A stretch of DNA of 64,000 nucleotides. Source: Bacteroidota bacterium. Its GTDB lineage: Bacteria; Bacteroidota; Bacteroidia; Chitinophagales; Chitinophagaceae. The position numbers and the translations under genes are program-made. A model generated the notes under the pieces. That model worked only from the letters and a program-made list of their open reading frames with translations, made no database searches and was not told the DNA's origin. This document shows, in pieces, positions 53,480-62,172 of this stretch. The stretch is from the NCBI GenBank assembly GCA_026391455.1, contig JAPLEH010000035.1, positions 1 to 64,000 on the forward strand, read 5' to 3'. How positions within the stretch are numbered: position 1 is the first letter of the stretch; every line of letters starts with the position of its first letter.

Positions 53480-54820
53480 ATGAAGAAAAGTTGCCTCATC
53501 GCCTGTTTACTCTTTGCTGTACTGTTCGCTGCGGCCCAACCCAGGGTTGTTTCCGGCCCCATGCTGGGTCCGGTAGAATTAAGAGATGCCAAAGTGTGGG
53601 TGGAAGTATCTTCCGAAGTAAAAACGACTGCCATTCAGGTCAATAAAAAAGGAGACGCCACGACCAGAATCATTAACTGGAAAGGAGAACTTGGCAACGA
53701 ATTCAATCCAATATGCTTTACGGTAGGAGCACTGGATTTCAATACAACTTATGAATATAAAATACTGGTAAACGGAAAAGCTTCCGGCAGGGGAGGAGAG
53801 TTTACCACCAAAGATCTCTGGCAATGGCGTAAACCAGCCCCCGATTTCAGTTTTCTCACTGGCTCCTGTTCTTTTTTTAACGAACCAGTATACGACCGAC
53901 CCGGCAAACCCTATGGCGGCGACTCCTCCATTTTTGAAACCATGGCCAAAGAAAAAGCGGCCTTTATGCTCTGGCTGGGTGATGCCTGGTACACCCGCGA
54001 CGTAGATTACTACAGTGAATGGGGACTTTGGTACCGCGCCAGTCATGATCGTGCATTACCCATACTGCAAGACTTCCTGAAAGCCATGCCTCAGTTTGCC
54101 ATGTGGGATGACCATGATTACGGCTCCAACGATATTGGTAAAAACTATATTCTCAAAGATGCCAGCCGGAAAGTATTCAATTCCTATTTCTGCAACCCCT
54201 CAGCAGGTGAAAACGGGCAGGGTACCTATACCATGACCACATGGGGAGATGCCGATATATTCATGACCGATGATCGCTGGTGGCGCAGTGCAGATAAGAC
54301 CAAAGAACTCATAAATGGAAGGCCTAACCCTGAGAAAAGAATGCTGGGTGAACAACAGATGGACTGGCTCAAGAATTCTTTATTATACAGCAATGCCACC
54401 TTTAAAATAATTGCATTGGGTAGCCAGGTACTCAACCCTGTGTCTCCCTTTGATAAATTTGCAGATTTTCCATTGGAATATGAGGAGCTGATGAATTTTA
54501 TCCGGGAGTATAAGATCAACGGGGTACTCTTCCTTACCGGTGACCGTCACCACAGCGAGATCATCAAAGTGGATCGCCCCGGTACCTACCCGTTATTTGA
54601 TATTACCGTATCTCCATTAACTTCAGGAACACATAGCTTTGGAGGTCCCGAGAAAAATAACCCCTATCGGGTGTTGGGGATCGATGAAAAACAGAATTAT
54701 GCACGCTTTTCATTCAGCGGCAAAAAAAATGAGCGCAAACTGACCGTCGAATTTCTTGGAATAAAGGGAGAAAAACTTGGCGAATGGAGTGTGGGAGAGA
54801 AAGAGCTGAAAACACCATAA
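53480..54820 (+). CDS. PhoD-like alkaline phosphatase family protein
   Basis: 446 residues from the ATG at 53480. Signal peptide 1-20 (ending AAAQ). An N-terminal fibronectin-like domain (about 25-120, with GPMLGPVELRDAKVWVEV and FNTTYEYKILVNG) leads to the PhoD-type metallophosphatase domain: MLWLGDAWYTRD (metal-binding Asp), FAMWDDHDYGSNDIG (the WDDHD motif), and FLTGDRHHSEI (paired histidines). These are characteristic of PhoD, a Fe/Ca phosphodiesterase/phosphatase that releases phosphate outside the inner membrane. It is followed by a small lipoprotein gene 11 bases later. Confidence 0.93.
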   Translation: MKKSCLIACLLFAVLFAAAQPRVVSGPMLGPVELRDAKVWVEVSSEVKTTAIQVNKKGDATTRIINWKGELGNEFNPICFTVGALDFNTTYEYKILVNGKASGRGGEFTTKDLWQWRKPAPDFSFLTGSCSFFNEPVYDRPGKPYGGDSSIFETMAKEKAAFMLWLGDAWYTRDVDYYSEWGLWYRASHDRALPILQDFLKAMPQFAMWDDHDYGSNDIGKNYILKDASRKVFNSYFCNPSAGENGQGTYTMTTWGDADIFMTDDRWWRSADKTKELINGRPNPEKRMLGEQQMDWLKNSLLYSNATFKIIALGSQVLNPVSPFDKFADFPLEYEELMNFIREYKINGVLFLTGDRHHSEIIKVDRPGTYPLFDITVSPLTSGTHSFGGPEKNNPYRVLGIDEKQNYARFSFSGKKNERKLTVEFLGIKGEKLGEWSVGEKELKTP

Positions 54821-54831
54821 ACCTTCCTTAT

Positions 54832-55470
54832 ATGATACGCACTGTTTCATTGATATTGATAACGGCCATCGTTGCCATCTCCTGCAACAACAATAAGCAG
54901 GGAAGCGGTAATGCAGCTTCCGATACGACAAAAACGAAAACCGAACAACCGGCAATCGATCCCACTGCTGATTCAACACAGATCCGACAGGTGATTGTTG
55001 ACTTTTATGAATGGTATGTAAAAAACGATAGCCGTTTGCAGGCTTTCCATTTATATGAAGGCATCAGGAAAAAAGATATGCCACCTTACCGGATCAACTG
55101 GGAAGAGACAAAAAAATACCAACAGTATATCCGCGACAATATTCCCTGGCTCGGCGAAGCGTTTTTACAAAGGCAAACAACATTTTTACAGGAATGTGAT
55201 TCTGCTTTTAAAGCTTATCCCGACGATGAAATGCCCTACGGATTTGATTACGATTGGTACACCAACAGCCAGGAAGATCCTGTCTATACGCTGGATATGA
55301 TCAGGCAGTCAACCTCCTGGAACATTACATGGAAGGGTGAATATGCCAGCGTACAAATACAGACCGTACAGGATTATGATGGCAAACGAAAAGAAGCTAC
55401 TTTTCTTACCCTGCTGATGAAAAAAGAAAATAACACCTGGAAAATTGCCAGGATAGGAAACGAAGAATAA
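54832..55470 (+). CDS. Lipoprotein with DUF3828/NTF2-like domain
   Basis: 212 residues from the ATG at 54832. Lipobox AIVAISC (Cys about 18), then a Thr/Lys-rich linker and an NTF2-like fold of the DUF3828 type: IRQVIVDFYEWYVKNDS opens the helix, and the C-terminal strands WNITWKGEYASVQIQTV and KKENNTWKIARIG close it. Only 11 bases separate it from the phosphatase gene, so the two are probably cotranscribed. Role unknown. Confidence 0.83.
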   Translation: MIRTVSLILITAIVAISCNNNKQGSGNAASDTTKTKTEQPAIDPTADSTQIRQVIVDFYEWYVKNDSRLQAFHLYEGIRKKDMPPYRINWEETKKYQQYIRDNIPWLGEAFLQRQTTFLQECDSAFKAYPDDEMPYGFDYDWYTNSQEDPVYTLDMIRQSTSWNITWKGEYASVQIQTVQDYDGKRKEATFLTLLMKKENNTWKIARIGNEE

Positions 55471-55480
55471 TATTTAGTTT

Positions 55481-55963
55481 ATGACCATTCATTTCGGTTA
55501 CGATAAGAAAAAAGTGATTCAGGCCCTGCGGTATCATTTTATCAGCCGCCCGGAGATCCGGATCATGATCATTGTGGTAAACGTATTTGCGCTTATCTCT
55601 ATCATCCTGTATGCATTGGGAAAAATAACGCCGATGGCTTTTTTTGTCGGTTCTTTCTTATGGGTGGTGCTCATGATCAGCTTTATGTTCATTCTTCCCA
55701 ATGTGGTATACCGGAGAGCAGTTACATTCAAACATGAATTCAGCATGGAGTTCACAGATGAGCATTTCACATTGAGCCATGGTGGTGGCGGCGCCAAAAC
55801 ATGGGCCTGGCCGGCAGTGAAAACTTTTTTGGAAAGCCCTCATTTTTTTCATCTGTATTTTGATCCGCGCTCTTTTTTCCTCGTACCCAAAGAAGGATGT
55901 AAAGATGATGATGAAGTGTTTGAACTGCGTCAGTTGATAAAAAGGAATGTGGGGAAGAAATAA
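55481..55963 (+). CDS. YcxB-like membrane protein
   Basis: 160 residues. Two adjacent transmembrane helices (about 28-48 and 52-72: IMIIVVNVFALISIILYALG and AFFVGSFLWVVLMISFMFIL) are followed by a cytoplasmic YcxB-type C-terminal domain with EFTDEHFTLSHGGGGAKTWAWPAVKTFLESPHFFHLY. Members are small inner-membrane proteins of unknown function. It follows the lipoprotein gene by 10 bases, making a three-gene unit with PhoD-like phosphatase. Confidence 0.82.
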   Translation: MTIHFGYDKKKVIQALRYHFISRPEIRIMIIVVNVFALISIILYALGKITPMAFFVGSFLWVVLMISFMFILPNVVYRRAVTFKHEFSMEFTDEHFTLSHGGGGAKTWAWPAVKTFLESPHFFHLYFDPRSFFLVPKEGCKDDDEVFELRQLIKRNVGKK

Positions 55964-55967
55964 TTAA

Positions 55968-56610
55968 TTAGCTAATGTGCAAATTTGATAATGTGATAAT
56001 TGAATACAATGTGGAAATGTGATGATGTGGAAATGTGGAAATGAAATACAGGGAATTCCTTTGTGTGCTTTGTTTGCTTTGTGGGAAAGCGGATAATGTG
56101 ATAATGGAATACAATGTGGAAATGTGAGAATGTGAAAATGAAATACAGGAAATTCCTTTGTGTTCTTTGCGTGCTTTGTGGGAAACCTGATAATTTGCTA
56201 ATGTGATAATTGAATACAATGTGGAAATGAAATACAGGAAATTCCTTTGTGCTCTTTGCGTGCTTTGTGGGAGACCTGATAATTTGCTAATGTGCTAATT
56301 TGATAACGTGAAAATGAAATACAGGGAATTTCTTTGTGCTCTTTGTTTGCTTTGTGGGAAACCTGATAATTTGCTAATGTGCTAATTTGATAATTTGAAA
56401 ATGAAATACAGGGAATTCCTTTGTGCTCTTTGTGTGCTTTGTGGGAAATCGGATAATTTGATAATGTGATAATTGAATACAATGTGGAAATGTGATGATG
56501 TGGAAATGTGGAAATGAAATATAGGAAATTCCTTTGTGTTCTTTGTGTGCTTTGTGGGAGACCGGATAATCTGCTAATGGAATACAATGTGGAAATGTGA
56601 GGATATTTAA
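55968..56610 (+). repeat. Six-copy degenerate tandem repeat array
   Basis: Core units start at about 56041, 56138, 56227, 56314, 56401 and 56514 (spacing 97, 89, 87, 87 and 113). Each has ATGAAATACAGG, AATTCCTTTGTG, CTTTGTGTGCTTTGTGGGA and a variable linker with TAATTTGCTAATGTG and GAATACAATGTGGAAATG. Minus-strand frames here translate as SHKAHKEHKG-type repeats and are not genes. The stretch 55964-56682 holds no other supported feature. Confidence 0.88.
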
Positions 56611-56682
56611 ATTAACTCAGGAGATTTATATCCACGGGAATATTCACCATTCACAATTGACAATTCACAATTATGAATTCTA

Positions 56683-57111
56683 TTACAGTCTCTTCTCCAT
56701 CACAAAATGCGGGATTGTTACTTCCGTAAATTCATCGCTGGTAACATGGTACCCCATTTTTTCATAAAAGCCGATAGCATTTTTCCGGGCATGCATGGCG
56801 AGTTTCCGGTAACCGCGGTCGCGGGCAAGATTTTCTGCAAAGGTCATCAGGGCTCTTCCGATACCTTTACCCTGCAGGTTATTCAACACAGCCATTTGAC
56901 GGAGCCTGACCGTTTCCGGATTTTCCTCCACGAGCATACAGCAGCCTAAAATATCTTCTTCTTCAAAGGCAGCTATCAGCATATTGTCTTTTTCAGATTC
57001 CAGCTCCTGAGGAGTGAAGCCAAGCCCCAAAGGTTTGCGCAAAACATCATCCCGCAGTTTTACCATCTGCCTGTATTCGAAACTGCCGTGATCGAGGATT
57101 TTCAATGCCAT
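56683..57111 (-). CDS. GNAT-family N-acetyltransferase
   Basis: 142 residues. The acetyl-CoA-binding motif A is LRQMAVLNNLQGKGIGRALM, with the Q-x-x-G-x-G/A loop (QGKGIG), and motif B is AMHARKNAIGFYEKMGY. The N-terminus (YRQMVKLRDDVLRKPLGL) resembles ElaA-like members. The acceptor is unknown. It lies behind the tandem array and diverges from acpP. Confidence 0.92.
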   Translation of the reverse strand: MALKILDHGSFEYRQMVKLRDDVLRKPLGLGFTPQELESEKDNMLIAAFEEEDILGCCMLVEENPETVRLRQMAVLNNLQGKGIGRALMTFAENLARDRGYRKLAMHARKNAIGFYEKMGYHVTSDEFTEVTIPHFVMEKRL

Positions 57112-57263
57112 AACCAGATTATTTACCGCCTGACACTTTAAATTACAAATAACTTATAAATCCGCCAACCGTTCTGAGGCATTTTTTTACCCTTCCACCA
57201 CCTTTTTTCGGGTGTTAGGCCTTAATTTTCAGTAATTTGAGAGAAATATGGAAAAAAAACTGT

Positions 57264-57298
57264 TTTGAATAGTTATTAATTCAAAAAGTATATTTTTG
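57264..57298 (+). promoter_or_regulatory. Promoter of acpP
   Basis: TTTG at 57264-57267 and TATTTTTG at 57291-57298 with a 23-base spacer fit the Bacteroidota -33/-7 consensus; the ATG follows 26 bases downstream. Confidence 0.62.
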
Positions 57299-57324
57299 CA
57301 CCCAATAAACAAAACTTTACGAAC

Positions 57325-57561
57325 ATGTCAGACATTGCATCAAGAGTAAAAAAGATCATCGTTGACAAATTAGGTGTTGACGAGGCGGAAGTAACCAGCG
57401 AAGCTTCTTTCACTAATGATCTTGGAGCCGATTCTTTGGATACGGTTGAACTCATCATGGAATTTGAAAAAGAATTCAATATCTCTATTCCCGATGAACA
57501 GGCTGAAACCATCACTACAGTGGGTCAGGCTGTTACTTACCTGGAAGAGCACGCAAAATAA
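57325..57561 (+). CDS. acpP: Acyl carrier protein
   Basis: 78 residues, the standard length. The 4'-phosphopantetheine attachment Ser37 lies in [11 protein letters not shown], and helix 2 continues [21 protein letters not shown]. The protein carries growing acyl chains in fatty acid synthesis and supplies lipid A and other pathways. It is highly acidic as expected. The promoter above and a terminator below show it is transcribed on its own before fabF, although the acpP-fabF-rnc order is conserved in many bacteria. Confidence 0.98.
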   Translation: MSDIASRVKKIIVDKLGVDEAEVTSEASFTNDLGADSLDTVELIMEFEKEFNISIPDEQAETITTVGQAVTYLEEHAK

Positions 57562-57617
57562 GTACATCCCCGATTTACCGCATTGAATCATTTGATGCGG
57601 ACAGGGTATAAATTAAT

Positions 57618-57654
57618 CCGCCTTCTGACTGTTGTTGCAGGGAAGGCGGTTTTT
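57618..57654 (+). terminator. Terminator between acpP and fabF
   Basis: An 8-bp stem CCGCCTTC/GAAGGCGG (57618-57625 with 57642-57649), 16-base loop, five Ts. It allows acpP to be made in excess of fabF. Confidence 0.75.
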
Positions 57655-57745
57655 ACTTCGTATCATAAACTTACTGGCAGGGAACAAAGGCATCTCAGCA
57701 CGGTTTTGTATTTTTACCTTAACTGATTTATCTTAACTATTTTCT

Positions 57746-58999
57746 ATGGAGTTAAAAAGGGTCGTAGTTACAGGCATGGGTGCGCTCACCCCATTAGGCA
57801 AAACGGTACAGGAATACTGGGACGGCTTGATCAATGGTGTATCGGGCGCTGATATGATCACACTTTTCGATGCATCGAAATTCAGAACCAAATTTGCCTG
57901 TGAGATCAAGGGATTTGATGCCACTCAATACCTGGATAGAAAAGAAGCAAGAAAAATAGACCGTTTTACTCAGCTCGCCCTGGTAGTAAGTGATCAGGCC
58001 ATGGCAGATGCCGGCCTCAATAAGGAAAATATTAACCCCGACAGGGTGGGAGTGGTTTTCGCCAGTGGCATTGGCGGATTGATCACCTTCCAGCATGAAG
58101 TAACTGATTTTGCAAAAGGAGACGGCACGCCCCGTTTCAACCCCTTCTTCATTCCCAAAATGATATTGGATATTGCCGCCGGCCAGATCAGCATGCGGCA
58201 TAATCTCCGCGGCCCCAATTTCGCCGTGGTGAGTGCCTGTGCAAGCAGCACCAACGCCATCATGGATGCATTTAACCTGATCCGTCTCGGTAAATCAGAT
58301 ATCATTCTTACTGGTGGTAGTGAAGCCGTAATCAGCGAAGCGGGTGTAGGTGGATTCAATGCCATGAAAGCGATGAGTGAACGCAACGATGACCCCAAAA
58401 CGGCCAGCCGCCCCTACGATAAAGACCGTGATGGATTTGTAATGGGAGAAGCTGCCGGTATGCTGGTGCTCGAAGAACTGGAACATGCCAAAGCAAGAGG
58501 TGCCAAAATATATTGCGAAATAGTCGGCTGCGGTGCCACTGCAGACGCACACCATATTACCGCCCCGCATCCCGAAGGATTGGGCGCAATGAATGTAATG
58601 CTTGTAGCCCTGGATGACGCCGGAATGAAACCGGAAGAAATCGATTATATCAATACACATGGTACATCCACGCCTATCGGCGATGGCGCAGAAGTAAAAG
58701 CCATCGTAAAAGTATTTGGTGAACACGCATATAATCTCAATATCAGCGCCACCAAATCCATGACGGGACACTGCCTCGGCGCTGCGGGTGTGATAGAAGC
58801 CATCGCCAGTATTCAGGCCCTTGTATATAATATGGTGCCTCCCACCATCAATCACTTTACAGATGATCCCGAACTGGACCCCAAACTCAATTTCACCTTC
58901 AATAAAGCCCAGCAACGAACAGTGAATGCCGCCCTTAGCAACACATTCGGATTTGGCGGACATAATGCCTGCGTGATCGTGAAGAAGTTCAACAGTTGA
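57746..58999 (+). CDS. fabF: 3-oxoacyl-ACP synthase II (KAS II)
   Basis: 417 residues. The catalytic triad is Cys165 in VVSACASSTNA, His305 in YINTHGTSTP and His342 in KSMTGHCLGAAG. LSNTFGFGGHNACVI ends the protein as in FabF/FabB. It catalyses decarboxylative condensation of malonyl-ACP with acyl-ACP in fatty acid elongation and sits directly behind acpP. The 184-base gap holds acpP's terminator, so fabF has its own promoter. A 196-base spacer separates it from rnc. Confidence 0.97.
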   Translation: MELKRVVVTGMGALTPLGKTVQEYWDGLINGVSGADMITLFDASKFRTKFACEIKGFDATQYLDRKEARKIDRFTQLALVVSDQAMADAGLNKENINPDRVGVVFASGIGGLITFQHEVTDFAKGDGTPRFNPFFIPKMILDIAAGQISMRHNLRGPNFAVVSACASSTNAIMDAFNLIRLGKSDIILTGGSEAVISEAGVGGFNAMKAMSERNDDPKTASRPYDKDRDGFVMGEAAGMLVLEELEHAKARGAKIYCEIVGCGATADAHHITAPHPEGLGAMNVMLVALDDAGMKPEEIDYINTHGTSTPIGDGAEVKAIVKVFGEHAYNLNISATKSMTGHCLGAAGVIEAIASIQALVYNMVPPTINHFTDDPELDPKLNFTFNKAQQRTVNAALSNTFGFGGHNACVIVKKFNS

Positions 59000-59194
59000 T
59001 GCCTGAATGAAGAGAAGAACAGTTACCAAAAACCGGGAGTAGCCTGATGATTATATGTAATGTACACCCTGTATATCATAGCCTATTGCATATAAAAAAT
59101 GTACCGGAAACAGTTATCTTTCAAAAAACGGCACATCGCTTGTTTAGTTTGTATTACCATTTCATCTTTAATATTTTATTCGTAGCTTAACGGC

Positions 59195-59929
59195 GTGGAC
59201 TTTTTCAAGAATTTTTTTATTAAACAATCCGGTTCCTCCTTTAAAAAGGAGTTGAAAAACCTGCTTGGATTCAAGCCCGGCAATATCTCTTTGTATAAGA
59301 CCGCACTCACACACCGGTCGGTAAGGGAAGCCACCGATGAAAACAACGAGCGGCTCGAATACCTGGGTGATGCTATACTCAGTGCTATGATCGCCGATTA
59401 TCTGTATAAGCGATACCCCTACCGCGAAGAAGGATTTCTAACCGAAATGCGCAGTAAAATGGTGAACCGCCAGCAACTCAACGAGATTGCATTGCGCATG
59501 GGATTGAAAAAAGTGACACTCTTCAATAAAATGGACGGCTCGCTGAAAGTAAGCCAGATCTTTGGCAATACACTGGAAGCATTGGTGGGGGCCATCTACC
59601 TCGATCACGGGTATAAAAAAGCAAGCAAATGGGTGCTGGATTGTATCATCCTCCCGCATATGTTTATGGATGACCTCGAAAACCTGGAGATCAATCATAA
59701 AAATAAACTCTATGGCTGGGCCAATAAGAACGGACGGGTGCTGGAGTTTGAAACACTCAACGAAAAACTCGAGAATGGACGCAGGTTGTTCACAGTAGCC
59801 GCCATGCTCGATGGAAAGAATATCGCCGAAGGAAAAGCATTCAATAAAAAAGACGCTTCGCAGATCGCTGCCCAGGTAGCCGTGGAGAAACTAGGTATCA
59901 TCAATGCAGACTCAATAGCGGAGGAATAA
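59195..59929 (+). CDS. rnc: Ribonuclease III
   Basis: 244 residues starting with GTG at 59195; no in-frame ATG fits better. The catalytic signature is NERLEYLGDAIL (Glu52, Asp59 region) with the second acidic pair in GNTLEALVGAIYLDHGY, followed by a C-terminal dsRNA-binding domain (about 170-240) with the KKDASQIAAQVAVEKLG helix. It cleaves double-stranded RNA in rRNA maturation and mRNA control. It follows fabF as in many genomes, though separated here by its own promoter region. Confidence 0.95.
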   Translation: MDFFKNFFIKQSGSSFKKELKNLLGFKPGNISLYKTALTHRSVREATDENNERLEYLGDAILSAMIADYLYKRYPYREEGFLTEMRSKMVNRQQLNEIALRMGLKKVTLFNKMDGSLKVSQIFGNTLEALVGAIYLDHGYKKASKWVLDCIILPHMFMDDLENLEINHKNKLYGWANKNGRVLEFETLNEKLENGRRLFTVAAMLDGKNIAEGKAFNKKDASQIAAQVAVEKLGIINADSIAEE

Positions 59930-60034
59930 AAGGATACCTTATTTGTAACTACCCTTTCCTTGCCTGAATAAAGGGAATGCAATTATTTCAGCCTTACAAA
60001 AGCACAATACATTCTGACAATAACACACACATGC

Positions 60035-60583
60035 ATGAAAAACATCTTCATCCTTGCCATCGCAGTTACGTGTTTGCTGGCTTGTAAAGAATCTCCCAAA
60101 GGAAGAAACGGTGTTACATATAAAACACCGGTGCAATACAATGATTATATCATAACCCGGCAAAATATTGTGGTAAAGAAAATGCTGGCCTTTGGAAAAA
60201 TGGCCGGCACAAACCCGGACTCAGCAATAAAAATGCTGGATGCCTTTGCTATAGAAACAACGGCAATGATCCGTGAACTACAGGATATGCCCCCCTATCA
60301 GGGAGACTCACTCTTCCGGGATGCAGCGGTAAAAAGTTTTTTATTTTATAAGCGCGTATTCGAAAAAGACTATAAAGAACTGCTGGATCTTAAAATGAGA
60401 ATGGAAAAGGGGGCTGACAGTGTGGAAAATGCCATGAATGAACTGACCGGGAGGCTTTCATCAGAAGAAGAAAAAAGAGATAAAGCCTTTCAGGATGCAC
60501 AGGAGAAATTCGCCCGGAATAATCACCTGCAACTCTCCGAAAATACGCTCTCCAAAGAAATCGAGAAAGCCGGACAAGAATAA
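60035..60583 (+). CDS. Small lipoprotein, helical (LIC11966-like?)
   Basis: 182 residues. Lipobox CLLAC (Cys about 17). The rest is predicted mostly helical with long charged stretches (KRVFEKDYKELLDLKMRMEK, EEKRDKAFQDAQEKFARNN), suggesting a coiled-coil or helical bundle in the periplasm. Some resemblance to LIC11966-type surface proteins in YNDYIITRQNIVV is possible but weak. The gene has its own promoter region behind rnc and converges on the beta-helix gene. Confidence 0.78.
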   Translation: MKNIFILAIAVTCLLACKESPKGRNGVTYKTPVQYNDYIITRQNIVVKKMLAFGKMAGTNPDSAIKMLDAFAIETTAMIRELQDMPPYQGDSLFRDAAVKSFLFYKRVFEKDYKELLDLKMRMEKGADSVENAMNELTGRLSSEEEKRDKAFQDAQEKFARNNHLQLSENTLSKEIEKAGQE

Positions 60584-60643
60584 AAAAACTGTTTCAAACG
60601 AAATGGGTCATAACACCGTACAACCACACTTCGTTTGAAACAG
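60582..60643 (-). terminator. Inverted repeat/terminator of the beta-helix gene
   Basis: CTGTTTCAAACGAA at 60589-60602 and its perfect complement at 60630-60643 form a 14-bp stem with a 27-base loop. On the minus strand it is followed by seven Ts, so it probably ends transcription of the gene at 60653-61465. The loop is long for a standard terminator. Confidence 0.7.
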
Positions 60644-60652
60644 CACAACTGA

Positions 60653-61465
60653 TCAATTATTTACCACTACTCCACTTGAAACAGGACCATCAATGGTACA
60701 TTGGTTGGCGGTGATCGGAGAGGCCCCATCGGAATTATAAAGCGCAAAATTGGAAGCAATGATCTTGGAATCGTCCAGCGTAACATTCGCCTGCGCCGCT
60801 GTGCTAACGCCCAGGTTTTGCATCCCATTTTTCGACTGTATTGTACAAAGGTTAATCAGCATCACCATACCATTGCCAAACAATTCGACGCCCAACACGG
60901 CACTTTGCGAGTCGCCGGTAGCGTTGATGATACACTCACCCAGTACCACACTGCCGGTATAGGCACCCGTATTGTTGGTAATACCGCGTACATTATCACC
61001 ATTGCTGCCAGCACCGCAATTGATGGTAACTCCGCTGATATGAAATTTTCCTGTGCCAGAGATTTTGATGCCTATCGGCCAGTTGCCCCAACCAGAGCCG
61101 GGGGCATTGATGGTAAGTTCACTGATACCACCACCGGAAGCAGAGTTAACCACACCATTGAACGGTGAAGATTGAGGCGGTGCTGTAATGACAGTAACAT
61201 CCTGCCCCGACCCGATCACATACACATAATCTTTCATCACAATATTTTCTTTGAAGGTACCACTGCCAACAGCTACCTGGTATTGCTCCTGCGGACTTGC
61301 ACCCGTGATACTGTTGATGGCAGCCTGAATGGAATTGAACGTAGCACCTCCGGGCCATACCTGTGCAGTATTGGCAGGAAGGGCCAACGCAATTTGTTTG
61401 AAATGAGCAACAGTAGTGGCAGACGAATCGGCAAAAGCCATTAATTCAGTAATAATAGCGGACAT
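60653..61465 (-). CDS. Right-handed beta-helix protein without signal peptide
   Basis: 270 residues. The sequence from about 30 on is a pectate-lyase-like parallel beta helix: NSIQAAINSITGASPQEQY, GTFKENIVMKDYVYVIGSGQDVTVITAP, then rungs such as ISELTINAPGSGW, FHISGVTINCG, SVVLGECIINATG, VMLINLCTIQSKNG and VTLDDSKIIAS, in the style of pectinesterase or phage-tail-type beta helices. The N-terminus (MSAIITELMAFADSS) is not a signal peptide and there is no T9SS tail, which is odd for this fold. No catalytic Asp pair is evident. Flanked by long non-coding DNA, so it may have arrived by transfer. Function unknown. Confidence 0.82.
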   Translation of the reverse strand: MSAIITELMAFADSSATTVAHFKQIALALPANTAQVWPGGATFNSIQAAINSITGASPQEQYQVAVGSGTFKENIVMKDYVYVIGSGQDVTVITAPPQSSPFNGVVNSASGGGISELTINAPGSGWGNWPIGIKISGTGKFHISGVTINCGAGSNGDNVRGITNNTGAYTGSVVLGECIINATGDSQSAVLGVELFGNGMVMLINLCTIQSKNGMQNLGVSTAAQANVTLDDSKIIASNFALYNSDGASPITANQCTIDGPVSSGVVVNN

Positions 61466-61810
61466 AGAAGAAGGTTTTTGGTGAAGATTAAAGATAATAC
61501 AATGCCAATAAATTTCCAGTTGATACAGCTACACAGATAATGCGCGGTATTCTATTTCCGAAAAAAACGTTTTAAAATGTTTTTTTTCCCATGGCCGGAA
61601 TAGGTAAGTCTTTGATTTTTGCAGAGCCCCCTCTGACATATTGAAAAATGTTTGAAAACAGATTATGTAGTTGACGGATTCGTGAAGAAATACAGAAAGT
61701 GAATAGTTTGTACATGATAAATGCCTGTTCGTCCATCGCTTTTGCAGATAACCTGCTTATTGAGTCTATTTGTGTGGTAATTGAGCAGAGTTAATAAGAG
61801 CAGTTGAGAA

Positions 61811-61945
61811 CTATGACAGCAGGCGCCCGGTGATCGTCTTTTAGCGTTGAATAATCCGTACTCTATCACTTATTCACCGGGTTTATGCAAATGGGATGAT
61901 GTTTCGTCCGGTTCAGGCCTGGTAGTCCGCAGCCTGCTGTCATCC
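61811..61945 (+). ncRNA. Candidate structured non-coding RNA
   Basis: ATGACAGCAGGC at 61813-61824 pairs perfectly with GCCTGCTGTCAT at 61932-61943. Inside it, CCCGGTGA at 61826-61833 pairs with TCACCGGG at 61874-61881, and a CAGGCCTG palindrome lies near 61914. No open frame is supported on either strand from 61466 to 62172. A strong plus-strand terminator with no gene in front of it lies 150 bases downstream. The two nested perfect stems are unlikely by chance; no known RNA family was recognised. Strand is assumed from the terminator. Confidence 0.45.
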
Positions 61946-62096
61946 GGGCCTTATGCCAGCACCTTGCAAAAACAAGCGCTTTTTCGAAATGCGCAGCAAG
62001 AATAAAATAAAACGAATGAGGATACGTTTTAATATAATTCAGTTAGCCATGAAAAGCAGGGCCATTTCCTGTCTTGAGTAATTTTAGAAGTATCAC

Positions 62097-62135
62097 ACTG
62101 CCTGTTTGTATTTGTTCAAACAGGCAGTTTTTATT
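62097..62135 (+). terminator. Orphan plus-strand terminator
   Basis: A perfect 12-bp stem ACTGCCTGTTTG/CAAACAGGCAGT (62097-62108 with 62117-62128), 8-base loop, then TTTTATTT. No coding gene ends upstream on the plus strand, which implies a non-coding transcript from the region. The rest of 61466-62096 holds the candidate RNA and AT-rich sequence in which nothing else is evident. Confidence 0.8.
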
Positions 62136-62172
62136 TACCAGGCTATTATTATTACGGGATTGTCAAGGGGAA

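Noticed and set aside
55968-56610. CRISPR array or repeat protein gene
   Set aside because: Unit spacing varies (87-113), the units diverge and no start codon leads a sustained coding frame.
58295-59029. 244-codon minus-strand frame
   Set aside because: Antisense to fabF, where the Cys-His-His triad is intact.
61663-61869. 68-codon minus-strand frame
   Set aside because: No start context or domain, and it overlaps the nested stems of the candidate RNA.
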